A DNA stretch of 64,000 nt from Streptomyces wedmorensis (lineage in GTDB: Bacteria > Actinomycetota > Actinomycetes > Streptomycetales > Streptomycetaceae). The translations under genes and the position numbers were made by a program. Where the stretch lies: positions 36,589 through 100,588 of the forward strand of contig NZ_JNWK01000042.1 in NCBI RefSeq assembly GCF_000716445.1. Reading direction: 5' to 3'. Below are positions 1 to 8,802 of the stretch, piece by piece. The notes under the pieces are model-generated. The model had not been told where the DNA came from, searched no databases, and saw nothing but the letters and a program-made list of their open reading frames with translations. Every line of letters begins with the position of its first letter. Position 1 is the first letter of the stretch.

Positions 1-330
1 GTTGCCGTCGTCCCCGCGGACCGCTCCCGTCGCGCCGACCGGGCCGTCGACCTGGATGTGGTCGGCGCCGGTGGAACCCCTCACGGTGCCGCCGACGGAG
101 CCGGTGACGATGATGTAGTCGGCGCCGCCCTGGCCGTTCACCGTGTCGCCGTCCGGGACCGAACCGCAGGTGATGTGGTCCGGGCCCGGCGTGCCGACGA
201 CGTTCTGGGCGCTGACGGTGACGCCGTTGACCCGGCACGAGGTCACCGCGTGCGCGGGTGTCGCGGTCAGGGCGACCGGGGCTATGACGAGAGTCGCGGC
301 GCAGAGCGCGCGCATCGTGTGTCTGATCAT
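1..330 (-). CDS. Secreted repeat protein, C-terminus beyond window
   Basis: The 110 visible codons start with a clear Sec signal peptide of about 28 residues: basic start, hydrophobic core and an AHA cleavage site. The mature part has short glycine/aspartate repeats such as GGADYIIV and TGADHIQVDG. They resemble the RTX/hemolysin-type calcium-binding beta-roll repeats common in secreted actinobacterial proteins. The start ATG is at 330; another in-frame ATG lies at 315. The gene runs leftward off the window, so its length and any catalytic domain are unknown. The assignment rests only on the signal peptide and the repeat pattern. Confidence 0.7.
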   Translation of the reverse strand, partial: MIRHTMRALCAATLVIAPVALTATPAHAVTSCRVNGVTVSAQNVVGTPGPDHITCGSVPDGDTVNGQGGADYIIVTGSVGGTVRGSTGADHIQVDGPVGATGAVRGDDGN

Positions 331-395
331 GCGATCAGTGACCCATGGTGACCTCCGGGTCGCAAATCGTCACGGTCGGTCACCCGCCGCTCGGG

Positions 396-1769
396 TCATT
401 CCGCCGCCCGAACGGCCGCCACCGCTTTGCGGGCCGCGACCAGGACCGGGTCCCACACCGGCGAGAACGGCGGCGCGTACCCCAGGTCCAGCGCCGTCAT
501 CGACTCCACCGTCATCCCCGCCGTCAGCGCCACCGCCGCGATGTCCACCCGCTTCGCCGCGCCCTCCCGGCCCACGATCTGCACCCCGAGCAGCCGCCCC
601 GTACGCCGCTCGGCCAGCATCTTCACCGTCATCGGCGCCGCCCCCGGGTAGTAGCCCGCGCGACTGGTCGACTCGATCGTCACCGCCACGTACCGCAGCC
701 CCACCTCGCGGGCGTCCTTCTCGCGCAGGCCGGTCCGGGCGATCTCCAGGTCGCAGACCTTCGACACCGCCGTCCCCACCACACCGGGGAAGGTCGCGTA
801 GCCGCCGCCCACGTTCGCCCCGATGACCTGGCCGTGCTTGTTAGCGTGCGTGCCCAGCGGGACGTACCGCTCCCGGCCCGAGACCAGGTCGAGGACCTCC
901 ACGCAGTCACCGCCCGCCCAGATGTTCCCGTGACCGCGCACCCGCATCGCCAGGTCGGTGAGCAGCCCGCCGGACGTCCCCAGCGGCAGCCCCGCCGCCC
1001 GCGCCAGCGAGGTCTCCGGCCGCACGCCCATGCCCAGGACCACCACGTCCGCCGGGTACTCGGCCGCGTCCGTCGCCACCGCCCGCACCCGGCCGTCGTC
1101 ACCGGTCAGGATCTTCGTCACCTCGGCCGAGGCGACCGTCCTGATCCCGAGCCCGTCCATCGCCCGGTGGACCAGCCGCCCCATGTCGGGGTCGAGGGTC
1201 GCCATCGGCTGCTCGCCCCGGGTCAGCACCGTCACCTCGTAGCCCCGGGCGAGCAGCGCCTCGGCCATCTCGACCCCGATGTAACCGGCGCCGACCACCA
1301 CCGCGCGCCGCCCCGGCGTCCGCTCCAGCGCGTCGAGCAGCGCCTGGCCGTCGTCCAGGGTCTGCACCCCGTGCACGCCGGGCGCGTCGATCCCCGGCAG
1401 CGGCGGCCGCAGCGGGCGGGCCCCGGTGGCGATCACCAGCTTGTCGAAGCCCGTCCAGGACTCCGTACCCGCCTCCAGGTCCCGGTGCCGGACCCGCTGC
1501 CCCGGCACGTCGAGCGCCGTCACCTCGGTCCGCATCCGCAGATCGATGTCCCGGGCCCGGTGCTCCTCGGGTGAGCGGGCGATCAGCTCCGCCGGCGCGC
1601 CGACGTCACCGCCGACCCAGTACGGGATCCCACAGGCCGAGTACGAGGAGAAGTGACCGCGTTCGAACGCGACGATCTCCAACTCCCCGGCGGACCTGAG
1701 CCTGCGCGCCTGCGACGCGGCGGACATGCCCGCCGCGTCGCCACCGATGACCACCAGTCGTTCGCTCAT
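396..1769 (-). CDS. FAD-dependent pyridine nucleotide-disulfide reductase, CoA-disulfide reductase-like
   Basis: This 457-residue flavoprotein has an N-terminal FAD-binding motif (GGDAAG, residues 9-14), an NAD(P)H-binding motif GAGYIG near residue 160, and a C-terminal dimerisation domain. The segment SSYSACGIPY places Cys46 where CoA-disulfide reductases and NADH oxidases of the class III group keep their single redox cysteine. The likely role is cytosolic reduction of a low-molecular-weight disulfide or persulfide, or NADH oxidation; sequence alone cannot choose. It starts 10 bp after the DUF4349 lipoprotein gene on the same strand, so the two are probably cotranscribed. A GAGAAG ribosome site lies inside the end of that gene. 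Confidence 0.88.
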   Translation of the reverse strand: MSERLVVIGGDAAGMSAASQARRLRSAGELEIVAFERGHFSSYSACGIPYWVGGDVGAPAELIARSPEEHRARDIDLRMRTEVTALDVPGQRVRHRDLEAGTESWTGFDKLVIATGARPLRPPLPGIDAPGVHGVQTLDDGQALLDALERTPGRRAVVVGAGYIGVEMAEALLARGYEVTVLTRGEQPMATLDPDMGRLVHRAMDGLGIRTVASAEVTKILTGDDGRVRAVATDAAEYPADVVVLGMGVRPETSLARAAGLPLGTSGGLLTDLAMRVRGHGNIWAGGDCVEVLDLVSGRERYVPLGTHANKHGQVIGANVGGGYATFPGVVGTAVSKVCDLEIARTGLREKDAREVGLRYVAVTIESTSRAGYYPGAAPMTVKMLAERRTGRLLGVQIVGREGAAKRVDIAAVALTAGMTVESMTALDLGYAPPFSPVWDPVLVAARKAVAAVRAAE

Positions 1770-1779
1770 GGAACAGAAA

Positions 1780-2859
1780 CTACTTCTCGGGTGCCTCCGC
1801 CGGCCCGGCCGCCCGGGTCACCCCGGCCGCGTTCCGCTCCCCGGCCGCCGCGTCCCCGTCCACCCGGGGCACCGGCACCGGCGCGGGACGCCGTGCGGCG
1901 CGGGCGGCGAGCCGGGGGCGCAGCAGCCGGCGCCAGACGACGAACACGACCAGCGCCACCGCCAGCCAGGGCGCGAGCGCGGCCAGCACGATGCCGATCC
2001 AGGCCACCGCGCCGACCAGGGCGTTCCATCCGCCGCTCAGGGCGTCACCGAACCCCGGGCGGCCCTCCTCGGGCTCTGCCGACGGCTTCGCCCTCTCCAT
2101 CAGCTCGAGGGTGATCGTCGCCAGCGTCGTCCGGTCCTTCAGGGAGGCCTGCTGGGCGAGCAGCGACTCCAGGTCCGCCTGGCGGCGGCTCAGCTCGCCC
2201 TCCAGGGTCACGACGTCGGCCAGCCGCTCCGCCCGCTGCATCAGGGCCCGCACCCGCGCCACGCTCGCCCGCTGGGTGGCGATCCGGCTCTCGACGTCCA
2301 CCACCTGGTCGGTGACGTCCTTGGCGTCGGCCTTGCGGGCGATGAGCTTGCCGGTGCCCGCCAGCTCGGCGAGGACGGAGTCGTACCGCTCCTGCGGCAC
2401 CCGCAGCACGACCTGCGAGCTGACGTACGCGTCGTCGACCCGCTCCGTCGTCTCGTTCTCGACCCGCCCGCCCGCGCCCGCGGTCACCCGCCGGGCCGTG
2501 GCCAGCGCCTTCGTCACGTCCGCCACCTCGACGGACAGCGAGGCGGTACGGATGACGTGCTGCGGCGCGGGCACCTGCGCCCCGGGCTTCCCGGCGCCCG
2601 AGGAACCGTCGGCGGCCTCCTTGTCCGCACCGGCCGCCGACTCGTCGACGGCGCCCCGGTCCGCGTCCGCCGCCGCGCCGTCGGCGCGCGCACCCGCCTT
2701 CGGGTCCCCCCGCTCGGCCGAGTCCGAGCTCGCCCCGGCGCCACAGCCGGTCAGCACGAGCGAGGCCGCGAACAGCACCGCCGCGACCGTCCTCGTCCGG
2801 CCCGCCGTCCCCGCCCGTCCCGCCGTCCGCGTTCTCGCCGTCGTCCGTACGCTCCGCAT
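1780..2859 (-). CDS. DUF4349 domain lipoprotein
   Basis: This 359-residue protein starts with a basic stretch and hydrophobic segment ending in the lipobox LTGC, so it should be a membrane-anchored lipoprotein. An Ala/Asp/Gly-rich linker follows. The DUF4349 domain then begins with VIRTASLSVEV and contains a long coiled-coil-like helix. A C-terminal transmembrane segment lies near residues 285-310, followed by a basic Pro/Ala-rich cytoplasmic tail. The molecular function of DUF4349 is not established. It is the first gene of a probable two-gene operon with the reductase downstream. A G-rich ribosome site precedes the ATG. Confidence 0.85.
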   Translation of the reverse strand: MRSVRTTARTRTAGRAGTAGRTRTVAAVLFAASLVLTGCGAGASSDSAERGDPKAGARADGAAADADRGAVDESAAGADKEAADGSSGAGKPGAQVPAPQHVIRTASLSVEVADVTKALATARRVTAGAGGRVENETTERVDDAYVSSQVVLRVPQERYDSVLAELAGTGKLIARKADAKDVTDQVVDVESRIATQRASVARVRALMQRAERLADVVTLEGELSRRQADLESLLAQQASLKDRTTLATITLELMERAKPSAEPEEGRPGFGDALSGGWNALVGAVAWIGIVLAALAPWLAVALVVFVVWRRLLRPRLAARAARRPAPVPVPRVDGDAAAGERNAAGVTRAAGPAEAPEK

Positions 2860-3052
2860 GAGTCCCCCCCAAGGGTGATGGGTGAATGTCGGCGGTTGGA
2901 CGTACGGGCGGGCGGTACGGGTTGCCGTCCGGCGGTAGCGATGCGGTCACGGTCCGGCCTCGGAACGGGCGCGGCGGACCGTACCCGGGCCCCGGACCGC
3001 CGACAGGCGGACGGCGGCGAGGGGGAGACGGGCGATTTGAGAGAGTGGTCCC

Positions 3053-4516
3053 ATGAACGCGGACACCACGGGACCCCATGTCGTCGTCGCCGGAGGCGGT
3101 ATCGCCGGACTCGCGGCCGCCCACCGGCTGGCCCTCGCCGGCCACCGGGTGACCCTCCTCGAAGCGGGCGACCGGGTCGGCGGCAAGCTCCTCGCCGGAG
3201 AGATCGCGGGCGCGCCCGTGGACCTCGGCGCCGAGTCGCTGCTCGCCCGCCGCCCCGAGGCGGTCGCCCTCGCCCGCGCCGTCGGCCTCGGCGACCGGCT
3301 CCAGGCCCCCGGCACCACCACCGCGTCCGTCTGGTCCCGCGGCGACCTGATCCCCATGCCCAAGGGCCACGTGATGGGCGTCCCCGGCGACGCCCGCGCG
3401 GTCGAGGGACTCGTCTCCCCGGCGGGCCTGGGCCGGATCGACCGCGACCTTGAGCTGCCCCCGACCGAGATCGGCGAGGACATCGCCATCGGCGCGTACG
3501 TCGCCGAGCGCATGGGCCACGAGGTCGTCGACCGGCTCGTCGAACCCCTCCTCGGCGGCGTGTACGCCGGTGACGCCCACCGCATCTCCATGAAGGCCGC
3601 CGTGCCCGCCCTCTTCGAGGCGGCCCGCGTCCACCCCACCCTCACCGCCGCCGTCCGCGCCGTCCAGCAGGCCGGTGCGGCCGTCCCCGCCGACGCGGCG
3701 GGCGCCGCCACCGGCCTCGGCGGGGCCGCCTTCCTCGGACTCGACGGCGGCATCGGAACCCTCCCCGGCGCGGTCGCCGCCGCGATCCGCGCCGCCGGCG
3801 GCGAGATCCTCACCGGCACCCCCGTGACCGCGCTGCTCCGCTCCGGCGCCACCGGCTGGCAGGTCGTGACCCGCGACCGGACGTTCGACGCCGACGCCGT
3901 CGTCCTCGCCACCCCCGCCGGCACCGCCGCCGGCCTCCTCGGCGGCCACGCCCCGGGCGCCGCCGCCGAGCTCGACGGGATCGACTACGCCTCCATGGCC
4001 CTGGTCACCCTCGCCTTCCGCCGCTCCGACGTGCCCGCCCTGCCGGGCTCCGGCTTCCTCGTACCGCCCGTCGACGGCCACACCATCAAGGCCTCCACCT
4101 TCTCCAGCCAGAAGTGGAACTGGGTCACCGACTCCGCCCCCGACCTGTTCGTGCTGCGCACCTCCGTCGGCCGCCACGGCGAGGAGGAGCAGGTCCGGCG
4201 CGAGGACACCGACCTCGTCGCCGCCTCCCTCAAGGACCTCGCCGCCGCCACCGGGCTCGCCGCCCGCCCCGTCGCCACCACGGTCACCCGCTGGACCGGC
4301 GGCCTGCCCCAGTACCCGGTGGGCCACCTGGCCCGCGTCGCACGCGTCCGCGAGGCGCTCGCCGCCCTTCCCGGACTGCGCGTCGCGGGAGCCGCGTACG
4401 ACGGCGTCGGCATCCCCGCCTGCGTCGCCTCGGCCCACCGCGCGGCGGACGAGATCGCGGACGAGATCGACGCCACGTCGAAAAGGACCGACCCCGGTGC
4501 GGGGCACTCCTCGTGA
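3053..4516 (+). CDS. hemG: Coproporphyrinogen III / protoporphyrinogen oxidase (HemG/HemY/CgoX)
   Basis: This 487-residue FAD enzyme shows the flavin-binding motif [11 protein letters not shown] (residues 14-24) and a C-terminal flavin-contact region. The order and length fit the HemY/CgoX family. In Gram-positive bacteria this family oxidises coproporphyrinogen III to coproporphyrin III in the coproporphyrin-dependent heme route. The hemQ gene begins 17 bp downstream, which supports that route rather than the protoporphyrin route. A GAGAGAG ribosome site sits eight bases before the ATG. The membrane-associated cytosolic location is inferred from the family. Confidence 0.92.
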   Translation: MNADTTGPHVVVAGGGIAGLAAAHRLALAGHRVTLLEAGDRVGGKLLAGEIAGAPVDLGAESLLARRPEAVALARAVGLGDRLQAPGTTTASVWSRGDLIPMPKGHVMGVPGDARAVEGLVSPAGLGRIDRDLELPPTEIGEDIAIGAYVAERMGHEVVDRLVEPLLGGVYAGDAHRISMKAAVPALFEAARVHPTLTAAVRAVQQAGAAVPADAAGAATGLGGAAFLGLDGGIGTLPGAVAAAIRAAGGEILTGTPVTALLRSGATGWQVVTRDRTFDADAVVLATPAGTAAGLLGGHAPGAAAELDGIDYASMALVTLAFRRSDVPALPGSGFLVPPVDGHTIKASTFSSQKWNWVTDSAPDLFVLRTSVGRHGEEEQVRREDTDLVAASLKDLAAATGLAARPVATTVTRWTGGLPQYPVGHLARVARVREALAALPGLRVAGAAYDGVGIPACVASAHRAADEIADEIDATSKRTDPGAGHSS

Positions 4517-4533
4517 CGGGCGAGAATAGGCGT

Positions 4534-5247
4534 ATGAGTGCGCCCGAAAAGATCCCGAACGCCGGTAAGAAGGCGAAGGACCTCAACGAGGTCATCCGCT
4601 ACACCCTGTGGTCTGTCTTCAAGCTGCGCGACGTTCTGCCCGAGGACCGTGCCGGCTACGCCGACGAGGTTCAGGAGCTGTTCGACCAGCTCGCCGCCAA
4701 GGACATCACGATCCGCGGCACGTACGACCTGTCCGGTCTGCGCGCCGACGCCGACGTCATGATCTGGTGGCACGCCGAGACGAGCGACGAGCTCCAGGAG
4801 GCGTACAGCCTCTTCCGCCGCACCAAGCTGGGCCGCGCTCTGGAGCCGGTCTGGTCGAACATGGCGCTGCACCGCCCCGCCGAGTTCAACAAGTCGCACA
4901 TCCCGGCCTTCCTGGCCGACGAGACCCCGCGCGACTACGTCTCGGTGTACCCCTTCGTGCGCTCCTACGACTGGTACCTGCTGCCCGACGAGGACCGTCG
5001 CCGCATGCTCGCCGACCACGGCAAGATGGCCCGCGGCTACCCCGACGTCCGCGCCAACACGGTCGCCTCCTTCTCGCTCGGCGACTACGAGTGGATCCTC
5101 GCCTTCGAAGCCGACGAACTGCACCGCATCGTCGACCTCATGCGCCACCTGCGCGCCTCCGAGGCCCGGATGCACGTCCGCGAAGAGGTCCCCTTCTACA
5201 CCGGTCGCCGCAAGAGCGTCGCCGACCTGGTGGCGGGCCTGGCCTGA
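4534..5247 (+). CDS. hemQ: Coproheme decarboxylase HemQ/ChdC (chlorite dismutase family)
   Basis: This 237-residue protein is a full-length chlorite-dismutase-fold coproheme decarboxylase. It makes heme b from coproheme using peroxide, the last step of the coproporphyrin-dependent pathway. Visible residues match actinobacterial ChdC: H122 (in SHIPAF) and Y139 (in VYPFV) have the spacing of the distal His and catalytic Tyr of the Corynebacterium enzyme. W147 and Y148 follow, and H162 in DHGKMARGY is the likely proximal heme ligand. The Lys found next to the Tyr in Firmicutes is Arg143 here. It forms an operon with hemG. The ATG at 4534 matches the family's N-terminus. Confidence 0.93.
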   Translation: MSAPEKIPNAGKKAKDLNEVIRYTLWSVFKLRDVLPEDRAGYADEVQELFDQLAAKDITIRGTYDLSGLRADADVMIWWHAETSDELQEAYSLFRRTKLGRALEPVWSNMALHRPAEFNKSHIPAFLADETPRDYVSVYPFVRSYDWYLLPDEDRRRMLADHGKMARGYPDVRANTVASFSLGDYEWILAFEADELHRIVDLMRHLRASEARMHVREEVPFYTGRRKSVADLVAGLA

Positions 5248-5369
5248 CGGCCGTACGAACCTGGTGGCGGCCCGGCTCCCGGCCGGGCGCGCCATCCCTC
5301 GACCCGGAAGATCAGACGGCAGGCGGACCACATGTGCCTGCCGCTCCAGCGACACCGGGTCCGGCTCCG

Positions 5370-5398
5370 GGTGCGGCGCGCGTGACGCGCGCCGCACC
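5370..5398. terminator. Bidirectional hairpin between hemQ and TIGR04222 gene
   Basis: A perfect 13-bp stem (arms 5370-5382 and 5386-5398) with a TGA loop lies between converging genes. It is the strongest hairpin in the gap and is a likely transcription terminator for both sides. It has no long U tract, which is usual in Streptomyces. Confidence 0.7.
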
Positions 5399-5408
5399 GG
5401 CGTCATTT

Positions 5409-5433
5409 CCGGGGCCTTTTCAGGCGGCCCCGG
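5409..5433. terminator. Second hairpin in the same convergent gap
   Basis: Eight-bp arms CCGGGGCC (5409-5416) and GGCCCCGG (5426-5433) flank a nine-base loop that starts with TTTT. It follows the longer hairpin by 10 bp and may serve the minus-strand operon. Support is the inverted repeat and position only. Confidence 0.5.
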
Positions 5434-5439
5434 ACCTCC

Positions 5440-6198
5440 TCACGGCCGGTGCCGGGTGTCCTGCCCCCGGAAGGCCGCGCGGAGCTCCGGTTCCAGGACG
5501 GCTGGACCGCGCGTCGCGAGCGCGGTGAGCGGATCGGCGGCGGAGAGGCCGGAGAGCAGCCGCTGCCCGGCCGGTGAGGCCCAGCGCGTGTACGGGTACC
5601 GCTCGACCAGGCCGATCAGCAGACAGAGCCCCGACGCCAGCAGCGGCAGCGTGAACGCGGCGATCACCAGGGCCCGTTCGGCGGCCGGGACGAGCAGCGC
5701 CGCGGCCGTCCCGAGCACCAGGCCGAGCAGGAAGCCCGCCTTCACGGCCCGCAGCCCCTCCGCGACCTCCCGTCGCCCCGCCGCCGGCACCGCGAGCCCC
5801 AGGCCGACGAGCCGCTCCTCGATGCACCGCACCGAAGCGTCGGCGGCGACCACCGGACGTACGGAAGGGATGGGGCACTGCCCCTCGGGCCCGATGGCGC
5901 CGAGCACCGCGCGTTCCAGCTCGTCCCGGCCCGCGCCGCCCGCGTCCACCACGGTCGCCCAGCCGGTGTGGGCGAGCAGCAGCCGCCGTCCCCGGTGCAT
6001 CGACACCAGCGTCAGGTCGGTGACCCGGAGCGGACCGCCCGCGAGGTACGCCGCCTCGTGGAGGGTCAGTTCCGGATCGGCTCCGCCCCTCGGGTCACCG
6101 GCGTCGGGCAGGGCCGCCGCGAGCGTCGCGCGGCAGACCCGCGCGCAGCCGACCCCCGCCACGACGCAGGCCACCAGGAGCAGGGGAACCCAGATCAT
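5440..6198 (-). CDS. TIGR04222 domain membrane protein without Cys-rich tail
   Basis: This 252-residue protein begins with a membrane segment, followed by the soluble TIGR04222-type domain (LTLHEAAYLAGGPLRVTDL onward). A two-segment hydrophobic block (about residues 160-205) and a short cytoplasmic end ending DTRHRP complete it. It is paralogous to the gene just upstream: same order of segments, the motif AAYLAGGP versus AAFLNGGP, and the same central helical region. It lacks the Cys/Ser/Gly tail. It is the third gene of the DUF692 operon, 69 bp after the tailed paralog. Its function is unknown; it may partner or regulate the tailed protein. Confidence 0.78.
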   Translation of the reverse strand: MIWVPLLLVACVVAGVGCARVCRATLAAALPDAGDPRGGADPELTLHEAAYLAGGPLRVTDLTLVSMHRGRRLLLAHTGWATVVDAGGAGRDELERAVLGAIGPEGQCPIPSVRPVVAADASVRCIEERLVGLGLAVPAAGRREVAEGLRAVKAGFLLGLVLGTAAALLVPAAERALVIAAFTLPLLASGLCLLIGLVERYPYTRWASPAGQRLLSGLSAADPLTALATRGPAVLEPELRAAFRGQDTRHRP

Positions 6199-6267
6199 GT
6201 CCGAGTTCTACGGGACGACGGGCGGGCCCGCCACTCGAATGGCCGCGCCCGCCGTGCCGACGACCGG

Positions 6268-7305
6268 TCAGCCGCTGGAGCTGGAGCTGGAGCACGAACT
6301 CCCGCTGGAACTCGAACACGAGCTGCCGCTGGAGCTCGAACACGAACTGCCCGAGCCGCCGCAGCCGGAGCCGCCTCCCGAACAGGACCCGGAGGAGCAG
6401 GACCCGGACGAGCAGGACCCCGAGGAGCCCGATCCGCCGCCGCTCCCGCCGCCGCAGAAGCTGTTCTCTCCGCACCAGTCGGCGGCCACGCCCAGGGCCG
6501 CCGCGTCCGCCGAGGAGAACGAGGACGACGGACGCGTGCCGCGCCCTCGCTGCCGCGGCCGCCCGTAGACCCGTGCGGCGGCGAGGAGCTGCTCGCGCAG
6601 TACGGGGTCCGGCAGGGCACGCAGCCCGTGCAGGGCCACGAGGTGGCCGGCGTCCGCGAGAGAGGCGTGGGCGCGACCGTACGCGGCGACCGCGCGCCGG
6701 CCGGCCGAGGTGAGCTGCCGGGCGGAGAGCGACCCGCAGACGGCTGCGGTGATGATGGCGGCGAAGATCACGGGTGCCACCCGGAAGACGAACGGGAGCG
6801 AGAAGTCCGGGTCGGTGGCGGTGTCGATCATCGAGACGACCATCGAGACCGGGAAGAGGCAGAAGCCGGCGAGACCGAGGACGCGGCACCAGCGGGCCGC
6901 GGCCCGCCGCTTCGCCGGTTCGACGACGAGCCCACGCGTGGCGAGGCCGTCGCCGATCTCCTGCACCGCCGGGTGCCGCATCACGGCCGACCGCAGGTGG
7001 TGCAGGGCCCCGTGCGGGGCGGCGGCGTGTTCCTGGAGCACCGCGCGCTCCACCGGGTCGTATGCGGTGGGCCGCACGACCGCCACGATGCCGGGTCCGC
7101 CGATCGCGATCCTGCCGTCCGCCTGGAGGGCGGCCAGCGCGGCGTCGACGACCCTGGCGGGGCCGCCGTTGAGGAAGGCGGCCTCGTACCGGTCGTGGAC
7201 GGGCCCGCCGGACCCGACGCGCATCCGGACGACCCGGGTGATGGCCACGGCGATGCCGGTGACGCCCGCGAGGTAGACGAGGGTGACGAGGAAGTCCATG
7301 GTCAT
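6268..7305 (-). CDS. TIGR04222 domain membrane protein with Cys/Ser/Gly-rich C-terminal tail
   Basis: This 345-residue protein starts MTMDF with an ATG overlapping the stop of the DUF692 gene (ATGA), so translation is probably coupled. Order: an N-terminal membrane segment, a TIGR04222 domain starting near [20 protein letters not shown], two adjacent hydrophobic segments (about residues 145-190), a helical cytoplasmic region, and a low-complexity tail. The last roughly 70 residues hold nine cysteines in a repeating Ser/Gly background ([18 protein letters not shown], then GSSCSSSS units). Such tails next to DUF692 enzymes suggest the Cys residues are modified or bind metal. This is inference; no product is known. 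Confidence 0.82.
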   Translation of the reverse strand: MTMDFLVTLVYLAGVTGIAVAITRVVRMRVGSGGPVHDRYEAAFLNGGPARVVDAALAALQADGRIAIGGPGIVAVVRPTAYDPVERAVLQEHAAAPHGALHHLRSAVMRHPAVQEIGDGLATRGLVVEPAKRRAAARWCRVLGLAGFCLFPVSMVVSMIDTATDPDFSLPFVFRVAPVIFAAIITAAVCGSLSARQLTSAGRRAVAAYGRAHASLADAGHLVALHGLRALPDPVLREQLLAAARVYGRPRQRGRGTRPSSSFSSADAAALGVAADWCGENSFCGGGSGGGSGSSGSCSSGSCSSGSCSGGGSGCGGSGSSCSSSSGSSCSSSSGSSCSSSSSSG

Positions 7306-8720
7306 CTCCGTACGAGTGCGTGACGGGCGGCCCGTACGAGCCGGGCGGTACGGCCGGGCGGACGGTTGCCGGAACGGTCCTGCCACCACTCCGTGAGCAG
7401 TCGGCGCGCCGCCGGGTCCTCCGGACGCCCGGCCACGAGCAGGTGCTCGGCGAAGTCCAGCGCGTCCCGGCGGTACCCGCCGGTCATCGGCCGCGACCTG
7501 GCGTACGACAGGAACTCCGGCCTGAACCCCTTGCCCAGGATCTCCGGCAGTTCCGGCGCCACCTTCGCGACGACTCCCGCGCGCTTCGCCGCCAACGCGC
7601 GGCTCTGCACACCGATCCTCCGGCTGTCGAAGCCCTCGGGCACCGGCGTTCCCGCGGCCAGCGCGGAGAGCAGGGAGGCCTGCGCGAGGCCGAGGCGCTG
7701 GCGCGCGTCCTCCGGTGCCGTCTCCGGGGCCGTGGGTGCCGCCACGACGGCGGCACCCGGCATCGGGCCGCCCGAGACGCGGGCGCCGGCGCCGATCAGG
7801 AGCGGCTGCCCGGCTGCGGGCATACGCTCCGCGAGGGCGGAACGGGTGGGCACAGCACCCACGCGCGGCGCCCTTGCGTTCGAACCCGCACCCCTGCGAG
7901 CGCCGGTCACCGTCCCCCGGATCACGCTCAACTCCTCGGCCAGCTCCTCCGCGGGCGGGAAGTCGTCGTCCCGCTCCAGCAGCACCCCCGGCGGCGCCAC
8001 CCGCGAGGCGAGGTCCGCCAGGACGTCAAGGACCGCTCCCGGCACGGGATGCGCGTGGGTGTCGTGCCAGACCCCGTCCCGTTCGACGCCGCCCGCCACG
8101 TGGACGTAGGCGATGGCCTCGACCGGAAGCTCGGAAAGGGCCTTCGCCGGGTCCTCGCCGCGGTTGACGTGGTTCGTGTGCAGGTTGGCGACGTCGACGA
8201 GCAGCCGGACCCCCGTGCGTTCGACCAGCTCCGCCAGGAACCGGCCCTCCGTCATCTCCTCGCCCGGCCAGGAGATGAGGGCCGCGACGTTCTCCAGGGC
8301 GAGCGGCACCGGCAGCGCGTCCTGCGCGATGCGGACGTTCTCGCAGAGCACGTCGAGCGCGTCGCGGGTCCGCGGCACCGGCAGCAGGTGGCCCGCTTCG
8401 AGCTGCGGCGTCGCGGTGAGCGGCCCCCCGGCCCGTACGAAGGCGATGTGCTCCGAGACGAGCGGCGCGCCGAGGGCCACCGCCTTCTCCGCGAGTGCGG
8501 CGAGCCGTGCCGGGTCCGGCCGGTCCGCGCCGCCGAGCCCCAGCGAGACGCCGTGCGGGACGACCGTCACGCCCCGAGCCCGCAGCCGGGTCAGCGAGTC
8601 GGGCAGGTGGCCGGCGCAGATGTTCTCCGCGACCACCTCGACCCAGTCGACGCCGGGCAGCGCCTCCACCGCCTCCGCGATCTCGGGACGCCAGCCGATG
8701 CCTGTGCCGAGTTCCGTCAT
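7302..8720 (-). CDS. DUF692 / multinuclear non-heme iron oxidative enzyme (MNIO) with extra C-terminal domain
   Basis: This 472-residue protein has a DUF692 TIM-barrel in residues 1-275. Candidate metal and active-site residues are visible: E32-N33, H56 (VVPHGVSLG), H91 (SEHIAF), E143-N144 (ALENVA), D176 and N179 (VDVANLH), H207 (YVHVAGG), H222/H224 and E249. MbnB, TglH and BufB belong to this family and oxidatively modify Cys in ribosomal peptides. A separate helical domain (about 325-472) follows a Gly/Ala linker; MNIOs often need a partner protein, and this may be a fused one. An AAGGAGGGGGAC ribosome site precedes the ATG. The next gene overlaps by 4 bp and encodes the Cys-rich candidate substrate. 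Confidence 0.88.
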   Translation of the reverse strand: MTELGTGIGWRPEIAEAVEALPGVDWVEVVAENICAGHLPDSLTRLRARGVTVVPHGVSLGLGGADRPDPARLAALAEKAVALGAPLVSEHIAFVRAGGPLTATPQLEAGHLLPVPRTRDALDVLCENVRIAQDALPVPLALENVAALISWPGEEMTEGRFLAELVERTGVRLLVDVANLHTNHVNRGEDPAKALSELPVEAIAYVHVAGGVERDGVWHDTHAHPVPGAVLDVLADLASRVAPPGVLLERDDDFPPAEELAEELSVIRGTVTGARRGAGSNARAPRVGAVPTRSALAERMPAAGQPLLIGAGARVSGGPMPGAAVVAAPTAPETAPEDARQRLGLAQASLLSALAAGTPVPEGFDSRRIGVQSRALAAKRAGVVAKVAPELPEILGKGFRPEFLSYARSRPMTGGYRRDALDFAEHLLVAGRPEDPAARRLLTEWWQDRSGNRPPGRTARLVRAARHALVRR

Positions 8721-8770
8721 GTCCCCCTCCTTCGGTCCTCAGTCACCCCGGTGATGACCCGGGCGGTGAC

Positions 8771-8787
8771 GTTCGAACCCCAAGGGG
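8771..8787. promoter_or_regulatory. Adjacent palindromes upstream of the DUF692 operon
   Basis: GTTCGAAC (8771-8778) and CCCCAAGGGG (8778-8787) are perfect palindromes sharing one base, about 55 bp upstream of the DUF692 start. An ACGTTC motif is repeated on both sides. They could be an operator. No regulator gene is adjacent, and the gap may also hold the end of the upstream transcript. Confidence 0.3.
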
Positions 8788-8802
8788 GGCACGTTCAGAG
8801 CT

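Noticed and set aside
345-1574. Long plus-strand open frame over the reductase
   Set aside because: It is a GC-rich antisense frame of the flavoprotein gene, Arg/His/Pro-rich with no recognisable domain.
4114-4533. Upstream extension of hemQ
   Set aside because: The open frame overlaps hemG and is Arg/Pro-rich; ATG 4534 fits the family.
6268-6460. Metallothionein-like protein as a separate gene
   Set aside because: The Cys-rich region is the continuous C-terminus of the TIGR04222 protein, not an independent ORF.
5264-6568. Long plus-strand open frame with Glu/Leu/Pro-rich repeats
   Set aside because: It is antisense to the two TIGR04222 genes; the Glu/Leu/Pro repeats are the complement of the Cys/Ser tail codons. 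It lacks a ribosome site.
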